Assembly (NCBI GenBank): GCA_947683625.1
Contig: CANTUR010000340.1
Location: 1,116,001 to 1,180,000, forward strand
Length of the DNA stretch: 64,000 nucleotides
Direction: 5' to 3'
Origin: Mallotus nudiflorus
Taxonomy: Eukaryota > Streptophyta > Magnoliopsida > Malpighiales > Euphorbiaceae
A program made the position numbers and the translations under genes. The notes beneath the pieces are model-generated. The model had not been told where the DNA came from and did not search any database. It was given only the letters and a program-made list of their open reading frames with translations. Positions 1 through 11,873 of the stretch are shown in pieces. The number at the start of each line of letters is the position of its first letter. Position 1 is the first letter of the stretch.

Positions 1-810
1 CATTAATATTTGAAGGCATTTTAAATCAAGAATGTGTTATTCTTCCACATGATAACAATAATGATGTAATTCCAGAAGAAGCAACAATCAAAACAACTTT
101 TCCTCTAGACCGTAAGCATGATATAATAGTTTCATATAAATATGTTGTACCTCTTCCTCCATGCCTATAAACAAAGAATAATTTTTTGCTTCCACAATTA
201 ATGCATTCAAGTACATCATTATAGATTTTTCGTTGTTCAACATTTAATGATTTTAACCAAAGCGCATGTTTTTTTAAGTACTTTAATATTATAATTTAAT
301 TCTTTAAACAATAATCTATTATTAATATCATAGTCTAAAAAATTTCTAGGTTGTGGTATATCAAAATTAGACAACAAAGAACAATTTTTATTGAATATCT
401 TTTCTAAGTCAACTAAAACTCTATTTTTCAAATAATGTTACGAAATAGTTGCACTTGAAATTCCTAATATGGTGGTTAATTCATGCATGATGTCATTTGT
501 TAAGCTTTTCAAAAATAGATAAAAACATTTTCGTGGGTCTCCAACCTTGCAAAAAAGAATTAGCACAGTAAATAATTGACATAATTGAGAAGCAATTGCA
601 TGCAATGTAGTCTCTTCAAGTTCTTGAATCCATTTTGTATCATTGTTTAATAGGCCGTATGCATTATATACAAATTGGAATGTTGGATGCAAAACTCCCA
701 AAATATTTCTAATATCTTTATATGTTTTTTTATCCTTTAACAATATTTAAAAGCATTGTTAAATAATATAATTCATAAGAACTTAGATGTATATATGCTA
801 TTTTGCCTAT
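1..810 (-). pseudogene. Helitron PIF1-type helicase domain, pseudogene, runs off the left edge
   Basis: The helicase half would unwind DNA during transposition. It starts near 810 with YIGKI and ELYYLTMLLNIVKG, then after a frameshift reads VLHPTF and the DDTKW-like segment of the Helitron linker (438-743), and then the helicase entry around 240-1. The Walker A motif, normally GHGGTGKT, reads RHGGRGTT at about 143-169, so the invariant lysine and a threonine are lost and ATP binding is not expected. The following KVVLIVASSGI matches the next conserved block. An in-frame TGA lies at 26-28, where arginine is expected. The domain continues beyond position 1. Confidence 0.85.
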
Positions 811-815
811 ATACT

Positions 816-2974
816 TGTTAGCATAGATGTGCCTTAGTGCCATTATAGTAACGTATAATGACATTATAAATTATCTTAAATGGCAATATAATATTCATTT
901 AAATAAAGTGTTTATTTGTTTGAGTATTTATCCTTTAGTATTATGTTAAATAATTTTATTATCAAGAGTTGATAATATGAGTTACAAACTTATTTAATAC
1001 ACATGCTATAAAATATACATAGTCGTATAATTAATATTTGGGTAATATTAATTAGACTTTCACCTTCGTCTATTTTTCTTGATTATTATGTGATACTAAT
1101 AGTGAAAGGTAGTGAATCTTGTGCTACTTGATATGAGATATTATAATAGACATGTGGATACTTATGTGATGGGTGGATCGAACAGTGATGCTAGATATGT
1201 GATTGCATGGATATTCACTTATTATTAACGATCATATTCTAGGTCATAATGGTGCATATAGTCCTTTGACCTGAGGTATCACGATCATCCACGATTAAGT
1301 GGTTAGAGTTTATTATTGCTTATATACTTGTGTTATTGACATATAGGTACATGACGTGTAGTGGCTCTAGTCATTTAATTGTAGGGATAAGTGTTTGACC
1401 AAGATGAGATTCACTTGAACTAGGATAAGATCTTATGCTATTTTCTTGATGAAAGAGATCCTGGCCAGGACAAACATAACAGTTTGAAAGAGTTTCAGTG
1501 CTGGAAAGAGTTTCTAGTATTTATTGTGTTTTATCAAGAGATAGAACATAAGATGAGGTAATATGATATAATTGTTAGAGTTTGACTTATCCTTGATTCT
1601 AGGCTATATTGGGATCTTTTAATAAAGGGATTTTAGTGCACAGTAATATGGCCAAAGGGTTCATGTGAATTAATGAATACATTTATATCTAATTGGGTAG
1701 TTGTGATATCGATGCTAGGGGTCACTCACAATTTATGAAATTTAAATGTGAATAATTGGGATTTGCACATTTAGACTTGAAAGAAGTTTTAAATAATATC
1801 AAGTGTTGATATTATCTTCTCATTGCTAATTAGAAATGCACCGAATAAGTCACACCTCAAAAGTTTTTACTAAATCTTTATTTATTTTAATATAATTATT
1901 GATTGAAAAGTTTGATCAATTAATTAAGATTAATGAAATTGAATTTTTGCTTAAACCAATGATTTTAGAATATCATGAAATCTAATTTCATTAAAAGGTT
2001 TTATTATTAACTTATGCTCAATTTAATATAAGATATTAATTGAGATATTAAATTCATAATTGGTATATGTTGTTTCTTATTTACTTGGATTAATGGCCCA
2101 AGTGTTATGGACTCAGGCCCAAAAGAGTTTTGGACTAAAGATTAAACCAAGTAATAAACAAAGCCCATTTACTTTATTTAACTCCACTTGTTTGCTGGAA
2201 TGGGTTTTAGGTCAAAAGTTGGCCTAATGGTTAAGCCTAATTCCATTAAAAGATATATTTGATTTTATTAAATCATATATATATATATATATATATATAT
2301 GTAAGCCAACAGTGATGTAGAGAATTTACAAGAGTTGTAATCTCTACATCCTCCATATTTGGACTTTAGTGACTTATTTAGTTGTTAATTAATCATGACA
2401 AGTGACATATGGGTGATGTCATCAATCTCTACTTTAATCTTTAACCAAGTATAACTAAAAGTAAAAAAAAGTAGATATTAATAGTAAGTTGGTAGAGAGA
2501 AAACGTGGGGAGATTCATAAGAAAAAAAAAAGAAACAAAACATATACAAAACCTAGAGCTCTTATAAGGATCATATGGTGCAAGTATCACAAAGGTTATT
2601 GAGAGAGGGTTCTTGTGCTAATCGATCAAAACAAGAAGGAGATTTATTGAAGCTTGATGTTTCAAGCTAGAGGTCTTAGACTTAGGAGAGTAGAAGTTGA
2701 TTCAAGAGTTAAATCAAAGGAGGACACACCAATATAGTAGAATACTTATGGTCTACATCAAACTTGGGAGATTGTAAGTTCTCTTAAAACTTAGAATTCC
2801 TAAGTTATTGATTACTTATATTTTGTGATGCTTTGTATATTAGCTATATGTTGAATTGCAAATTGGATCCTAGAGATTAGAATTCTTGATGAGATCAAGT
2901 GTTATGTTAAGTAAATTTTTGAAATTTGCCTCACTTAGCATTTGATGTCTAAGTTAAATAGTCAATTACTTTTA
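816..2974 (+). mobile_element. Solo LTR, Ty1/copia (SIRE/Tork-like) type, inserted in the Helitron
   Basis: It begins TGTTAGCATAGATGTGCC, close to the TGTTGG...ATGCCCTAG start common in SIRE/Tork-type LTRs. The left flank is ATACT (811-815) and the right flank is GTACT (2975-2979), a 5-bp duplication with one mismatch. The ends were fixed mainly by the Helitron frame: with this block discounted, KHG on one side meets YIGKI on the other in register. The 3' end reads TTTTA instead of a canonical CA, so it is mutated or the last bases are off. Inside are a TA microsatellite (2274-2300) and A-rich tracts typical of U3/R. No coding region is present, so a solo LTR is the simplest reading. It is about 2.16 kb. 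Confidence 0.7.
2274..2300. repeat. (TA)n microsatellite inside the solo LTR
   Basis: A run of about 13 TA units within the LTR, just upstream of a region rich in A runs. Confidence 0.9.
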
Positions 2975-2979
2975 GTACT

Positions 2980-3232
2980 AACCATGTTTTTGTTTAGTCC
3001 ACATTTTTTCATGAGAATGCCAACCCATTTAGTTGAAAAATTAACATAGGTCAATGCACTAGCATTTTCATATGTCTTATTTGTATTCATCTACATAGTA
3101 AACATAATATGTGTATAAGTTAAATCGTTAGTAATGCATGTTAAATCATCAATGAATAAGTTAAATCATTAGTAATGCATGTCAAATCATCAATTGAACA
3201 AAATAAGATTTTATTCATGTTTTCTAAGTGGA
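2980..3232 (-). pseudogene. Helitron Rep-helicase pseudogene, bridge segment between two solo LTRs
   Basis: This 253-bp island is Helitron coding sequence trapped between two LTR insertions. From its right edge it reads VHLENMN, matching the VHLPNMQ-type motif that follows the Rep core. Further on, ALTYVNFSTKWV matches the conserved LTYAEFPTKFVW block, and the island ends with WTKQKHG, matching the WTRRKRG-like motif just before the IGRI block. The reading frame continues across both insertions once one target-site copy is discounted. At least one in-frame stop lies inside. It was identified by order and motif, not by any database comparison. Confidence 0.8.
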
Positions 3233-3237
3233 CAACT

Positions 3238-4765
3238 TGTTAAATTTCGTGATACAAACGCAGTGAAAAAATTAAAAATTTATCACGTTCCCAAACCTGG
3301 ATCCATGTAATTCGACTACTTGATTAAATCTAGGATTTCAAGAATCTCACCAAGACGTAGAAAAGGCAAGATTTTCTGGAAGGATGAGAGGAGGTTCACA
3401 CTGGTGACACCTTACCTCGAGCTTTTTGCTTTGATTGTTCGGATCTAGACGTCTCCAAAAGGATGCATCCTCTATAGGTATCCATACGAACAGCCCTTCA
3501 TAAAATGAATTGGAATGTGTGCTAGCAACCTTCTTGATTGTCTCACAAATTAAGAACAAAAGAAAAACTCTATCTTTTTTTTCTAAGAAGAAAGAAAATG
3601 AATTTAGAGGTAGGAAAAACAAGTGTGTTAAACCCTAGAGAATATAACATATTTATAGACTCCAAATTAGGGTTTCACCTACCAATGACCTTTTGGTAAC
3701 TTCCATTTATTATATTCTGATTTTGTTTAAAAAACAAATTAGAAATAATATTTTATTTATTTATTAACATTTATCTTAAATAAATAAATAAATAAAACAC
3801 TTTAATTATTTATTTCCATAGAGTTTATTTTGGGCTTATTAAACCCAAATTAATTTTGGGCTTGTTCTAAATGTGTGATCATGTAGGTTCACATAATATT
3901 GGTAGTGGTCCTAAATCTCTATTTAGGCCTACAAGTCATAAGTGGCCTCTAGCAAGACATTATGACTACCCAAGTCATATAAAGTCAATAATTCGACATA
4001 ACTTAATTATAATGAATTTTGTTGTCCCTTTATCACATGATATCCTAATTGAACATAAGGCATAGAATGTCATCCTTATATAGTTCAACATTATGACTTG
4101 ATTCCAAGTAGACTGAAAATGATAATTCTTTATCAATTAATTTCAGCATGGCCATGCATTTTCCTTCAGTCTATCTCATCAAGGGGCCCATAGATATCTT
4201 TCTCATATTAATGAGGGATAAATTCCTTTTGAATTATTCACATTCCTCACATAACTAATTTCATATCCAACAACATCCTATTTAATCGTCCGGTTAAAGA
4301 CAATGTTAGAATGTGTCAAAACATAAAATAGTTATGTAGAAATCCATGATGATTTCAAGGTCAAAGGATCGAAATAAAATTACTGTGATGAGAAATACTT
4401 ATGGCAATAATCTATGTAGTATTTTCATAGTGGGTCAATCCAGTACATGATATCTCATCATGTACCTATGAGTTGACTTAATATCTCATATTCATGATTA
4501 GTAAAACATAAGCATTAGTCAACTTCATACTAGCCTTAATACTTTAATATTTATATAATGAATAAATGGCTAGGGATAATTATAATAGAACTCTTATTTT
4601 AATCTAAGGGTTTTACTATCAAGTCACATACTTGATGGCTTTAGTAAGAATTAACCATTCATATAATTATCATAAAATCAAATGATAATGAAATACCTCT
4701 TTATTAATAAAATAATAAAGTCAATACATAATCATAAATGATTGACCTAGTGCATATCACTAACA
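3238..4765 (-). mobile_element. Solo LTR, Ty1/copia (SIRE/Tork-like) type, second insertion in the Helitron
   Basis: The block is bounded by a perfect 5-bp duplication CAACT (3233-3237 and 4766-4770) and has TGTTA...TAACA termini. Its right end, read on the minus strand, starts TGTTAGTGATATGCACTAGG, matching the start of SIRE/Tork-type LTRs, so the LTR points left. At 1528 bp it contains no coding region and no second LTR, so it is a solo LTR left by recombination. The Helitron reading frame continues across it (KLV on one side, VHLENM on the other). It and the LTR at 816-2974 share the same start motif in opposite orientations, but they are diverged. Confidence 0.88.
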
Positions 4766-4770
4766 CAACT

Positions 4771-6630
4771 AATTTTTCAATTGTTGGTTCTTTATGATGT
4801 ATTGGAAATTCAAATACATGCCAAGCTTCTTCACATGAAGAAATATATTGACAATCTAAATATTCTTTTGTTTCATAAATAGTATCATCCAGCTTGTTAT
4901 TAGGTCTTACTATATATTTTCCATAATTATGAATAATATTTAACATAAATATGAGCTTCATATTTATAAATAAGCTCTTTATTATGTACAAGAAAATGAT
5001 TATTTATCTTGACATCATTTTTTAAAGTGATTTTACAATTATTTCTATGTCTATATATAGCAAAACCTTTTGAATCAATACATGTTTCTGGCTATTTATT
5101 TTGGATAGTATTTCGAACATTTATTATTTTTCATGCAAGGAGACGATGAATTAATCAGACCACAAGGACCATGAATCATAAATTTAGAAATCAAATGATG
5201 TAGCTCAGGTTTGTTTTCTATAGATGAGAGCTTAGTAGATATCATGGAAACAATATCAAATAGAGTACTTGGTTTGCTCATTTCATCTAGCTAGACTAAA
5301 TAATGCACATATAGTAATCCTCTTTTTTGAAACTCAATTGTGTATATAAGGGTAGATGTTTAACGAATAATTGAATCAGCTTAACTTTAAAGATACGACT
5401 AATAATGTTTGGTCTATCATCAGGTCTTTGGCCATAGTCGATTACACGTAAAGGCTATAAATAAATCAAGATGTCCATAGAATTTATAAATAGCCATAGC
5501 ATCATAGTGATATTCAATCATATATCGTGGACTGCCTGTATAGTTAGATGGTAGTATAATAACTGACTTACCAATATCATTTGAATTACGAACATCCTTA
5601 TGAATAGTATTTTTTTTATGCATAGATATATTTCATATCTAAATTCTTTTTTATTACATTTAATAAAATCCAATCGCTCTTCCTCAACACATGAAAATGC
5701 ATCAACAATAAATTATTGCAGTAAATGGCTACCCTTTAAAAGCGTAGTGCCCTTTAAAAATCTTTGTTGAAGTCTATATGCATAAGACTCTCGCATTATG
5801 ATAAATTTTCTAGAAAAACATTGTGAAGGTCAATAGATACATATTCTATGTCAATTCTATAGCCATCTTCTCCGTATGGGAACAAAACATGTAATTGCAT
5901 CGCCATAAAGCTTGGATGTAAAGCATTAATTCGCTTTAAGTGTCTAGTTTTATTTCGACAACTATATCATGGTTTTTATCATATACTCCAAAATCACCAA
6001 CTATTTCTAAACATGAAGCATCAATAAACTATAAACTATCTCAAGATCTATTTCTAAGCAATTTTAATTTTACAGGCATTAAAATATATATATTTTTAAT
6101 CTATCTCTAACCATCCTAAATGATTTTTCAATAATATTAACTTCATCGAACACTTACTTCAAGCCATCAACTATTATTGTATTAATATTACTTGAAAATT
6201 CATTCTCAAAAAATGAAACTCGATTGTTCACTTCATTTTCATGTTATAAATATATAATTGTGCAAATCTAGATTTTTCACATTTAATAGGTATCAAAGAA
6301 CTATTCATATGATGGTTTTGACCGCATATTTTGAAAATATATAGACTTGATTTTTGTATTAATTTCATACTTAATTTTACCACCTATAAAAGAAAAAGTA
6401 AACATAGAATTGTATAACGTAATATTTTCTCTGAAGTTTTTTAATGAGGGGCTTTTATCATACAACATTAAATCATGGAGGAATGGAGGAGATAGGTTGT
6501 AAAAATGGCAACTTCATTATACTTTTTTTACAACAAAGTGAGTAATTTTTTTGGTTGGGTAATGAATTCTTCACGCTTGTTGCATCCCAATATAAAGCCC
6601 ACAATATGGGCATTGGATATCTGTGGTTCG
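4771..6630 (-). pseudogene. Helitron Rep (HUH) region, N-terminal half of Rep-helicase pseudogene
   Basis: This part would nick and join DNA during rolling-circle transposition. A CPYCG motif at about 6615-6593 matches the N-terminal Cys-rich region of plant Helitrons, followed by a conserved HFRENI-like segment (here NFRENI, near 6430). Further blocks read GSPRYMIEYHYDAMAI and DLFIAFTCN (5420-5623), then MIHGPCG and KCSKYYPK (5096-5281), then YLDCQYIS (about 4860), which carries the paired tyrosines of the Y2 region. The HUH motif, normally LPHxHIL, reads YYMCII near 5310, so both metal-binding histidines are gone, consistent with C-to-T decay. Stops and frame changes separate the blocks. 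The sequence breaks at 4771 where a solo LTR is inserted, and it resumes at 3232 in register. Confidence 0.85.
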
Positions 6631-7639
6631 TATGTCAGATATTTGTAAATAGTTACCTAATGAATGAAATAACTAAAATAATTAAACAATAAAGAACAAA
6701 TCAGTTAGAAAAGCAAAGTTTAAGTGATAGATGTCGGTTGACTTAACGTAAATCATCAAAACCTACATGCATCTGACCATTTTTAAATTCATGGTTAGGA
6801 GGAAAGGCTTGAAACCGGCTTCTTCTATTTGATAACCATCGAACATGGTTTTCAGCATTCAACCATAATCTAATTATTTCAAATGTAAACTAAGAAAATA
6901 AAAATAGAAAGACTTCTATCCAAGATAAGAAAAACAAAATGTTTAATATAATATATATACTCATCACATTAACGTCTCCTAAATGCTTGAAAATATTCGA
7001 AGATGATGCAACTCTATCATCGGCTTGGACGAATAAAATAGGGAACAGAATATTTATTCCAATAATAAAATATAGAGAACACGCTATAATTGCATGCCAA
7101 TGTATATAAATAGCTAGAATGGAGGAGTTCACCAAAAAATGACTTGCTGAAAAAAGTGAATAAAAAGTCAAATAAACACGAAATTATATTATCGATAAAT
7201 AAAAATTTAAAAACTATGAATACGATTTTCCGAAGGAAAATGAAGAATTTTTTATTTTTTGTTTTCAACGCATTAAAAATGACAAAGAATAATAAGAACA
7301 ATGAAATTCGATAGGCAGCGAAACAGGAAAGACGATGAACAAAAATTCCATTCCAATAGAGTAAATAGCACTGGATCCGAGAGTAACACAATGTAAAAGG
7401 ATATTTTTCAAAGGAATTATTCCTTTTTCTTTTGCTGATATAACTTATTGAATTTGCTCTCAACATAAGCACGCGGAGGAAAAGGCTTCATGATACTACT
7501 AAGAGGACTGTTGGCTTTTTTGTTTGTACTCAAATTTGTACTAAAAATTTATCGATTCTACTAGCAATCTCACAAGAATTTTGTTGAATTAATTGGATTT
7601 TTCGAATTTTTTTCATCAGTATATTGAACAGAATCTTTT
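6631..7639. other. Unassigned A+T-rich DNA between Helitron and petN insertion
   Basis: No supported gene. The minus strand carries hydrophobic open stretches (6890-7472) rich in F, I and L, which is expected from T-rich DNA. Part of this stretch may belong to the same chloroplast insertion as petN, because organelle spacer DNA has this character, but I could not match a named chloroplast gene here. Confidence 0.4.
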
Positions 7640-7990
7640 TTTTTGACTCTGTGTCAACAATTCTACTATTATTAGTGAACAATAATGGAAAAATTCCTTT
7701 ATATTCATAAAGTACATAATTCGTCTGGATATAGTAAGTCTCGCTTGGGCTGTTTTAATGGTAGTTTTAACATTTTCCCTTTCACTGATAATATGGGAAA
7801 GAAATAGACTTTAGGGGTATTAATAATTGAGTTGAACATTTAAAAAATCAATTATTCAATAAAAAAGAAAATATCTATGAAATCCGTAAATGAGTCACAT
7901 TCGGGTGAATCCCTTGACCAACAATTTTTTTTAATATGATAGGAGAGATAGAATTCACATTCTGTCCCGTCAACTAAAAAAATTTAGTCA
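7640..7990 (+). other. Nuclear insertion of chloroplast DNA (NUPT) around petN
   Basis: petN and its immediate flanks look like chloroplast sequence embedded in nuclear repeats. The A-rich leader up to 7724 and the downstream TCAATTATTCAATAAAAAAG-type spacer are compatible with the petN neighbourhood of a plastome. Only the petN core is firm; the outer limits are estimates and could reach back toward 7000 or forward to 8060. The point mutations in petN indicate that the insertion is not recent and not an assembly artefact from plastid DNA. Confidence 0.55.
7725..7814 (+). pseudogene. petN: petN pseudogene (cytochrome b6f subunit VIII), chloroplast-derived
   Basis: In the chloroplast, petN encodes a 29-residue single-span subunit of the cytochrome b6f complex. 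Here a 30-codon frame (29 residues plus TAG) reads DIVSLAWAVLMVV, then LTFSLSLIIWERNRL, and ends at TAG 7812-7814, exactly the family length. The start codon is CTG (7725-7727) in place of ATG, and several residues of the usual C-terminus (VVWGRSGL in plastid genes) are changed, here to IIWERNRL. Without a plastid ATG or plastid expression signals in the nucleus, it is a non-functional NUPT copy. Confidence 0.88.
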
Positions 7991-8455
7991 ATGGGAGAGA
8001 AAAAATTTATCTTTAATATGATTATATAACACATCCTTTTCGACAGGGAAAAATAGAAAATTGAACATAGCTTTCTCTCAACATTAAAAAAAAGGTAATG
8101 CTAATTCAACAATTTTAATGGAATATTACGATGGTTAAAACAAAATTATAGCACCCTTAATTAAAATTAACTCAATAAAATATACAAACATTAATTTTTA
8201 ATATAACTATATAATATTAATCTTTTTTAAAAAGAAAAAAGGCACAATACATTGTAATTTAAAATGATAAATGAATTTTAATTTAAACAACAAAGAAAAA
8301 ACATTGATATCTATTCACTTTTAATTTAGTTACATCTTGCAACCCATCGAGGCCAATACTAACTGCATATAAGCATACTAACAATAAAAAAAACAAAAAA
8401 AAAAAGGTTACACGGCAGCCTAAAAGCGAAAAGTGGGCTGCAAGTTGTATGGGAC
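7991..8455. other. Unassigned A+T-rich spacer
   Basis: Low-complexity A/T sequence with A runs near 8391-8404. No open frame or repeat of known type was recognised. Confidence 0.5.
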
Positions 8456-8970
8456 ACATAATTGATTATTGAAGAAAAATGAATCTTAATCTAAAAATTC
8501 AAAGAAACAAGTCTCAAACTAGAGAACAATTCTCAAGATAGAGAATAAACAAAGTAAAAATTTTAATTTGATTTAAAAAAATAAATAGTCTCCCTAAACA
8601 AAACCTTCAAGTACATATTTATAAGAAATACAAACCATTAACCCTAAACAAAATTTTAACTAAAATAGGAAATTAAAATAATAATAAAACATAAACTCTA
8701 GATAAATATAAAATTATCCCTAATTAAATAATTATCTCAAATAATAAAATAAATAAATTCAAATCTAAAAGTAGCTATTTGTGATGTATGGTTGTGTCAA
8801 AAAGACACATAGCTGTGTGCATTTGTTATCCTGAACTATTACTCGCAGACATAGCCATGTCAAAATTGCACACAACCATGTCTAGTCTTAGACATAGCCA
8901 TATCAAAACTGTACACAACCATGTCTGGTCTTAGACACATCCATGTACAACTTCCTTGCACCCATAAAAT
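8456..8970 (-). repeat. LTR-like block A, paired with block B at 11888-12203
   Basis: The block shares ATTGATTATTGAAGAAAAAT and then a long diverged match with 11925-12203, including short repeats built on CACACAACCATGTCTGGTCT. Block B lacks about 260 bp found here (8515-8760). Two related blocks in the same orientation, with a primer-binding site beside B, fit the two LTRs of one minus-strand element, or two copies of one family. They diverge beyond the inner GTGT, so perfect LTR identity is not claimed. No target-site duplication was found. Confidence 0.5.
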
Positions 8971-9300
8971 GCCCTTAATCAGTCATCTCCACTTGTAGAA
9001 AACTCTTTATCGAGTTTATGCTTCAAAATTAAAGTCATCCATGCCAAAGAAATAGATATTTTGAATACTTTAATGTCTTTGAGAAACAACTTGAGATAAA
9101 TCCTTTAAATTGAAACTTTGATGTACTAATATTTTGTAAAATAGGATTAATACTAATGTAATCAAATTTTGTGACTCCAAGAACATCAGTGTATTCAAAC
9201 TCATCAAAGAGATTTTGAGATTTTTGAATTTTAAATTCACCATGAATTTCTTGATTTTCAACATTACTATTTGTAGATGGCGGGTTTAGCGTGCGTCCAA
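8971..9300 (-). pseudogene. Unidentified coding-like remnant next to LTR-like block A
   Basis: Read on the minus strand, one frame stays open with segments such as FDEFEYTDVLGVTKFDYI and LQNISTSKFQFKGF. I do not recognise a domain. The position, just inside an LTR-like block and on the same strand as the primer site at 11874, suggests retroelement internal sequence. It could equally be non-coding DNA that is open by chance, since it shows no catalytic motif. Confidence 0.25.
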
Positions 9301-9640
9301 GATTTTAACAACCGTAACACTGTTGGAACTCAGGGCTCTAAGGAACACACTATAATATCACAAAGACATAATGTGGAGATGTTAGAGTCACCAGCCAGGG
9401 TAATCATTGGGACAAATCAAAGGTGATGGTAACTCGATTCTCTAAAAGAAAGTTAACACCACAGTCAGGAGATTCTAGATATGAAATACCAACTTATTTT
9501 AATTTTGTGTTCATTTAGAATTACCTTATTAGTTATTAAGTTATTCCCTATTTATATACAATTTCATTTAAACTCTACTTAGCATCTTAATTCAAAAGCA
9601 ACTAGCCATGAAAGAGTGCATAAAAAATGCATCTATATAG

Positions 9641-11330
9641 TGTAACACCCCTAAATTAGTCTAGTCTATATTAGTTTTAATCTAAGTGAGCTAAGTTTAT
9701 ATTTTATTTACAAGTGAAATAAAACTAAAAGTGGACTTATATTTTAAGTTAATTAATGAGTTTAAGTTTACTTGTTTTAATTCCAAAAAATGGGACTAAG
9801 TCTACTAATTATGAAAGCTTTAAATTAGTAGGCTTAATTTTACATATTTTAATTTTAAGGTAAGTCTATATCAACAAATTATGAAAAAGAACTCAAAATT
9901 AATGGGTTATATCTAAATTAATTTTAATTAGACTAAATGAACCTATGTCTAAATTAACTAGATAGACCAAAATTTATTTTAGCCTACAACTAGTTAATTA
10001 TAAGCCTGAATTCATTTTAATTGATTAAATCCTAAACCTATTAAATTAAACCTATTTAAATGGGCCTTTGGACCTAAATCTAATTAATTAATTTACAAAT
10101 CAAAAGAAAAAGATTCAAACAAATCCATAAAGAAACGGGCTACACTAAAAGATTCCAAATTTTAATAGTGGGCCTAAAACGAATTCACTAGCTAATGATT
10201 ACCAAATATAGATGAACAAATAAAAAAAACCAATTAACAAGAAACCCTAATCTATTCTCTTAATTATAATTAATTTTAAAATCCTAATTTTGATTTATAT
10301 ATCATTGACTTTAATTAATTTATCCAATTGAAACCCTAATTACCAACCATTTAATTAAAATAAAACACATGCCACACACACAAAAATTCACTATTCTCAC
10401 CATTGGAGTTATTATAATAATCTACTAAAAATTAAAATTAATTACAACCAAAAAAGAAATTGCCATCAAAGTACAAAAATACATAAATAAAAATAAACTC
10501 TAAAAATATGTTCAAATATAAAATTTAATCCATGACATTTTATGTATCGTTATAGGTTTTTTTCTCCATAGTAAATTCAAGTCACCCCATTCATGATGAA
10601 AAAAAAAAAAATAGTGAGTGAATGATTTAAAATAATAAACAAAGAAAACAAATAAAATTAAATCAAAATAAAAAATAAAAAGAAAGGAGATGAATATGAG
10701 AATAGATGTAATATTAATTTCTTTTAGAAAAATAATCACCGTAGATAAAAATCTGTGGCTTTTGTTGTGTTTATCTATAATTTTAATTTGAATTGAATCT
10801 AATTGATAGTCAAAAACTAAAAAGTACCTAAAAATAAATAAGAGGGGGTATGCATTAGCTCACAACAAAGAATAAGAAAAAGTATAGAAAAATAAAAAGC
10901 CAAGAGTCTCTCCTCTTCTGTGAAAGAAGTTTTAGGTATTTACAAAAACAACACCCTGCAACCTAAATTAGATACAAGATAAAAATAATAAAATCCGTTA
11001 ATTTTTATCTGGTAATTAATTCAAATAAAAATCAAATAGCAAAAACAAAATTAATTAATTAAATTTTTTTTTTTCGCAAATTGGCCACCAGGACCAAATT
11101 TGCTTGTTTGCGAATTTAATTCATTTTGTGGCCAATTTGGCACTTTCTTTGCTTTGCTTTGAAATGCGTTTGGGCCAAAATTTGGCCTTATATATATATA
11201 TATTTTTTTTTCTTTTTTTTTTGAATGTTATTTTTGAAAATTCAAAAATTTATTTTTACAAAAATAAATAAAATTAAAAAATTAATTCCTAAAAAAATTA
11301 TAATTTAGTTCAAAACCAATAAATTAGATC
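9641..11330. other. Possible inserted LTR or repeat starting with TGTAACACCCC
   Basis: The motif TGTAACACCCCTAAATTAG at 9641 resembles the terminus of many plant Ty3/gypsy LTRs and of the giant LTR family elsewhere in this window. It is followed by 1.7 kb of A+T-rich non-coding DNA with a TA run near 11191. I could not find a matching CA end with a duplication of the flanking TATAG, so the right boundary is a guess. No gene seen. Confidence 0.25.
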
Positions 11331-11339
11331 CAATAAATT

Positions 11340-11870
11340 TAACTTCATAATCAATTTTCATCATTGGATTTTCTGTCGCATCCAAACACAAATCATCTAG
11401 AAATTAGGTACTTACACTATCAATTTTCTCTTCAATTCCAACACCAACCTTCTTTTAAGAATCAATGTTAATTTTCTCTTTATTTTCTTGAAACATTAAA
11501 ATTACCTTGTTTTCTTCTTTCTCTTCTTCCCTAAGTTGAATTACAAGTAACCACTGGTCAGCTTCCTCATCCAAAGTCTTTATCATCACTCATTATTGGC
11601 CTCATTTGATTGTTGGCAATGAGATTAACGATGGGTACAATGGGGCTAATTCCTTTGCCTTGTTCAACATCATCACTCCTACATCCTTTAACCCTCAGTA
11701 ACTCTTGCATTAGGTTTGAATTGAATTTAATAGCCATGTAATATTTTGGGTGATCGTTCAAACGATCATCGTTTCTCTTCGATTGCTCTCTAAATAGCCT
11801 ACAATCCCTGATCACCATATTGGGATTGGTTGCCACCATTACTACCAGTGTTAGCCATCGATTGGGAGAA
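11340..11870 (-). pseudogene. Putative gag-like leader ORF of the 8.4-12.2 kb LTR element, degraded
   Basis: Just downstream (minus strand) of a primer-binding site an ATG opens MANTGSNGGNQSQYGDQGL before a stop. Further on, fragments such as DEEADQWLLVIQLREEE appear in other frames. ATG-proximal Asn/Gly/Gln-rich starts are common in gag proteins, but no zinc knuckle or capsid motif was found, so the call rests on position after the PBS. Several frameshifts are present. Confidence 0.3.
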
Positions 11871-11873
11871 ATC

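Larger units (their letters stand above)
1..6630 (-). mobile_element. Decayed autonomous Helitron (5' and middle part), interrupted by two solo LTRs
   Basis: Helitrons are rolling-circle DNA transposons encoding one large Rep-helicase protein. Read on the minus strand, pieces of that protein appear in the right order: an N-terminal Cys-rich segment near 6593-6615, a Rep region (about 6400-4771), a short bridge (3232-2980) and a PIF1-type helicase (810-1). The two gaps are filled exactly by LTR insertions with target-site duplications, so the Helitron is the older element. Many stops and frameshifts show that it is dead. The C-terminal helicase motifs and the 3' hairpin/CTRR end lie left of the window, and the 5' TC terminus was not located. 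The family assignment is secure from several conserved blocks; the age is inferred from the decay. Confidence 0.85.

Noticed and set aside
1040..1480. Inverted similarity between the two solo LTRs (GGTCAAAGGA-type words) read as one fold-back element
   Set aside because: Separate target-site duplications and the Helitron bridge between them show two independent insertions.
7017..7472. 151-aa minus ORF as a chloroplast membrane protein (ndhF, psbK, psbZ or ycf1 considered)
   Set aside because: No conserved block of any of these matched; F/I/L-rich frames are expected from T-rich DNA.
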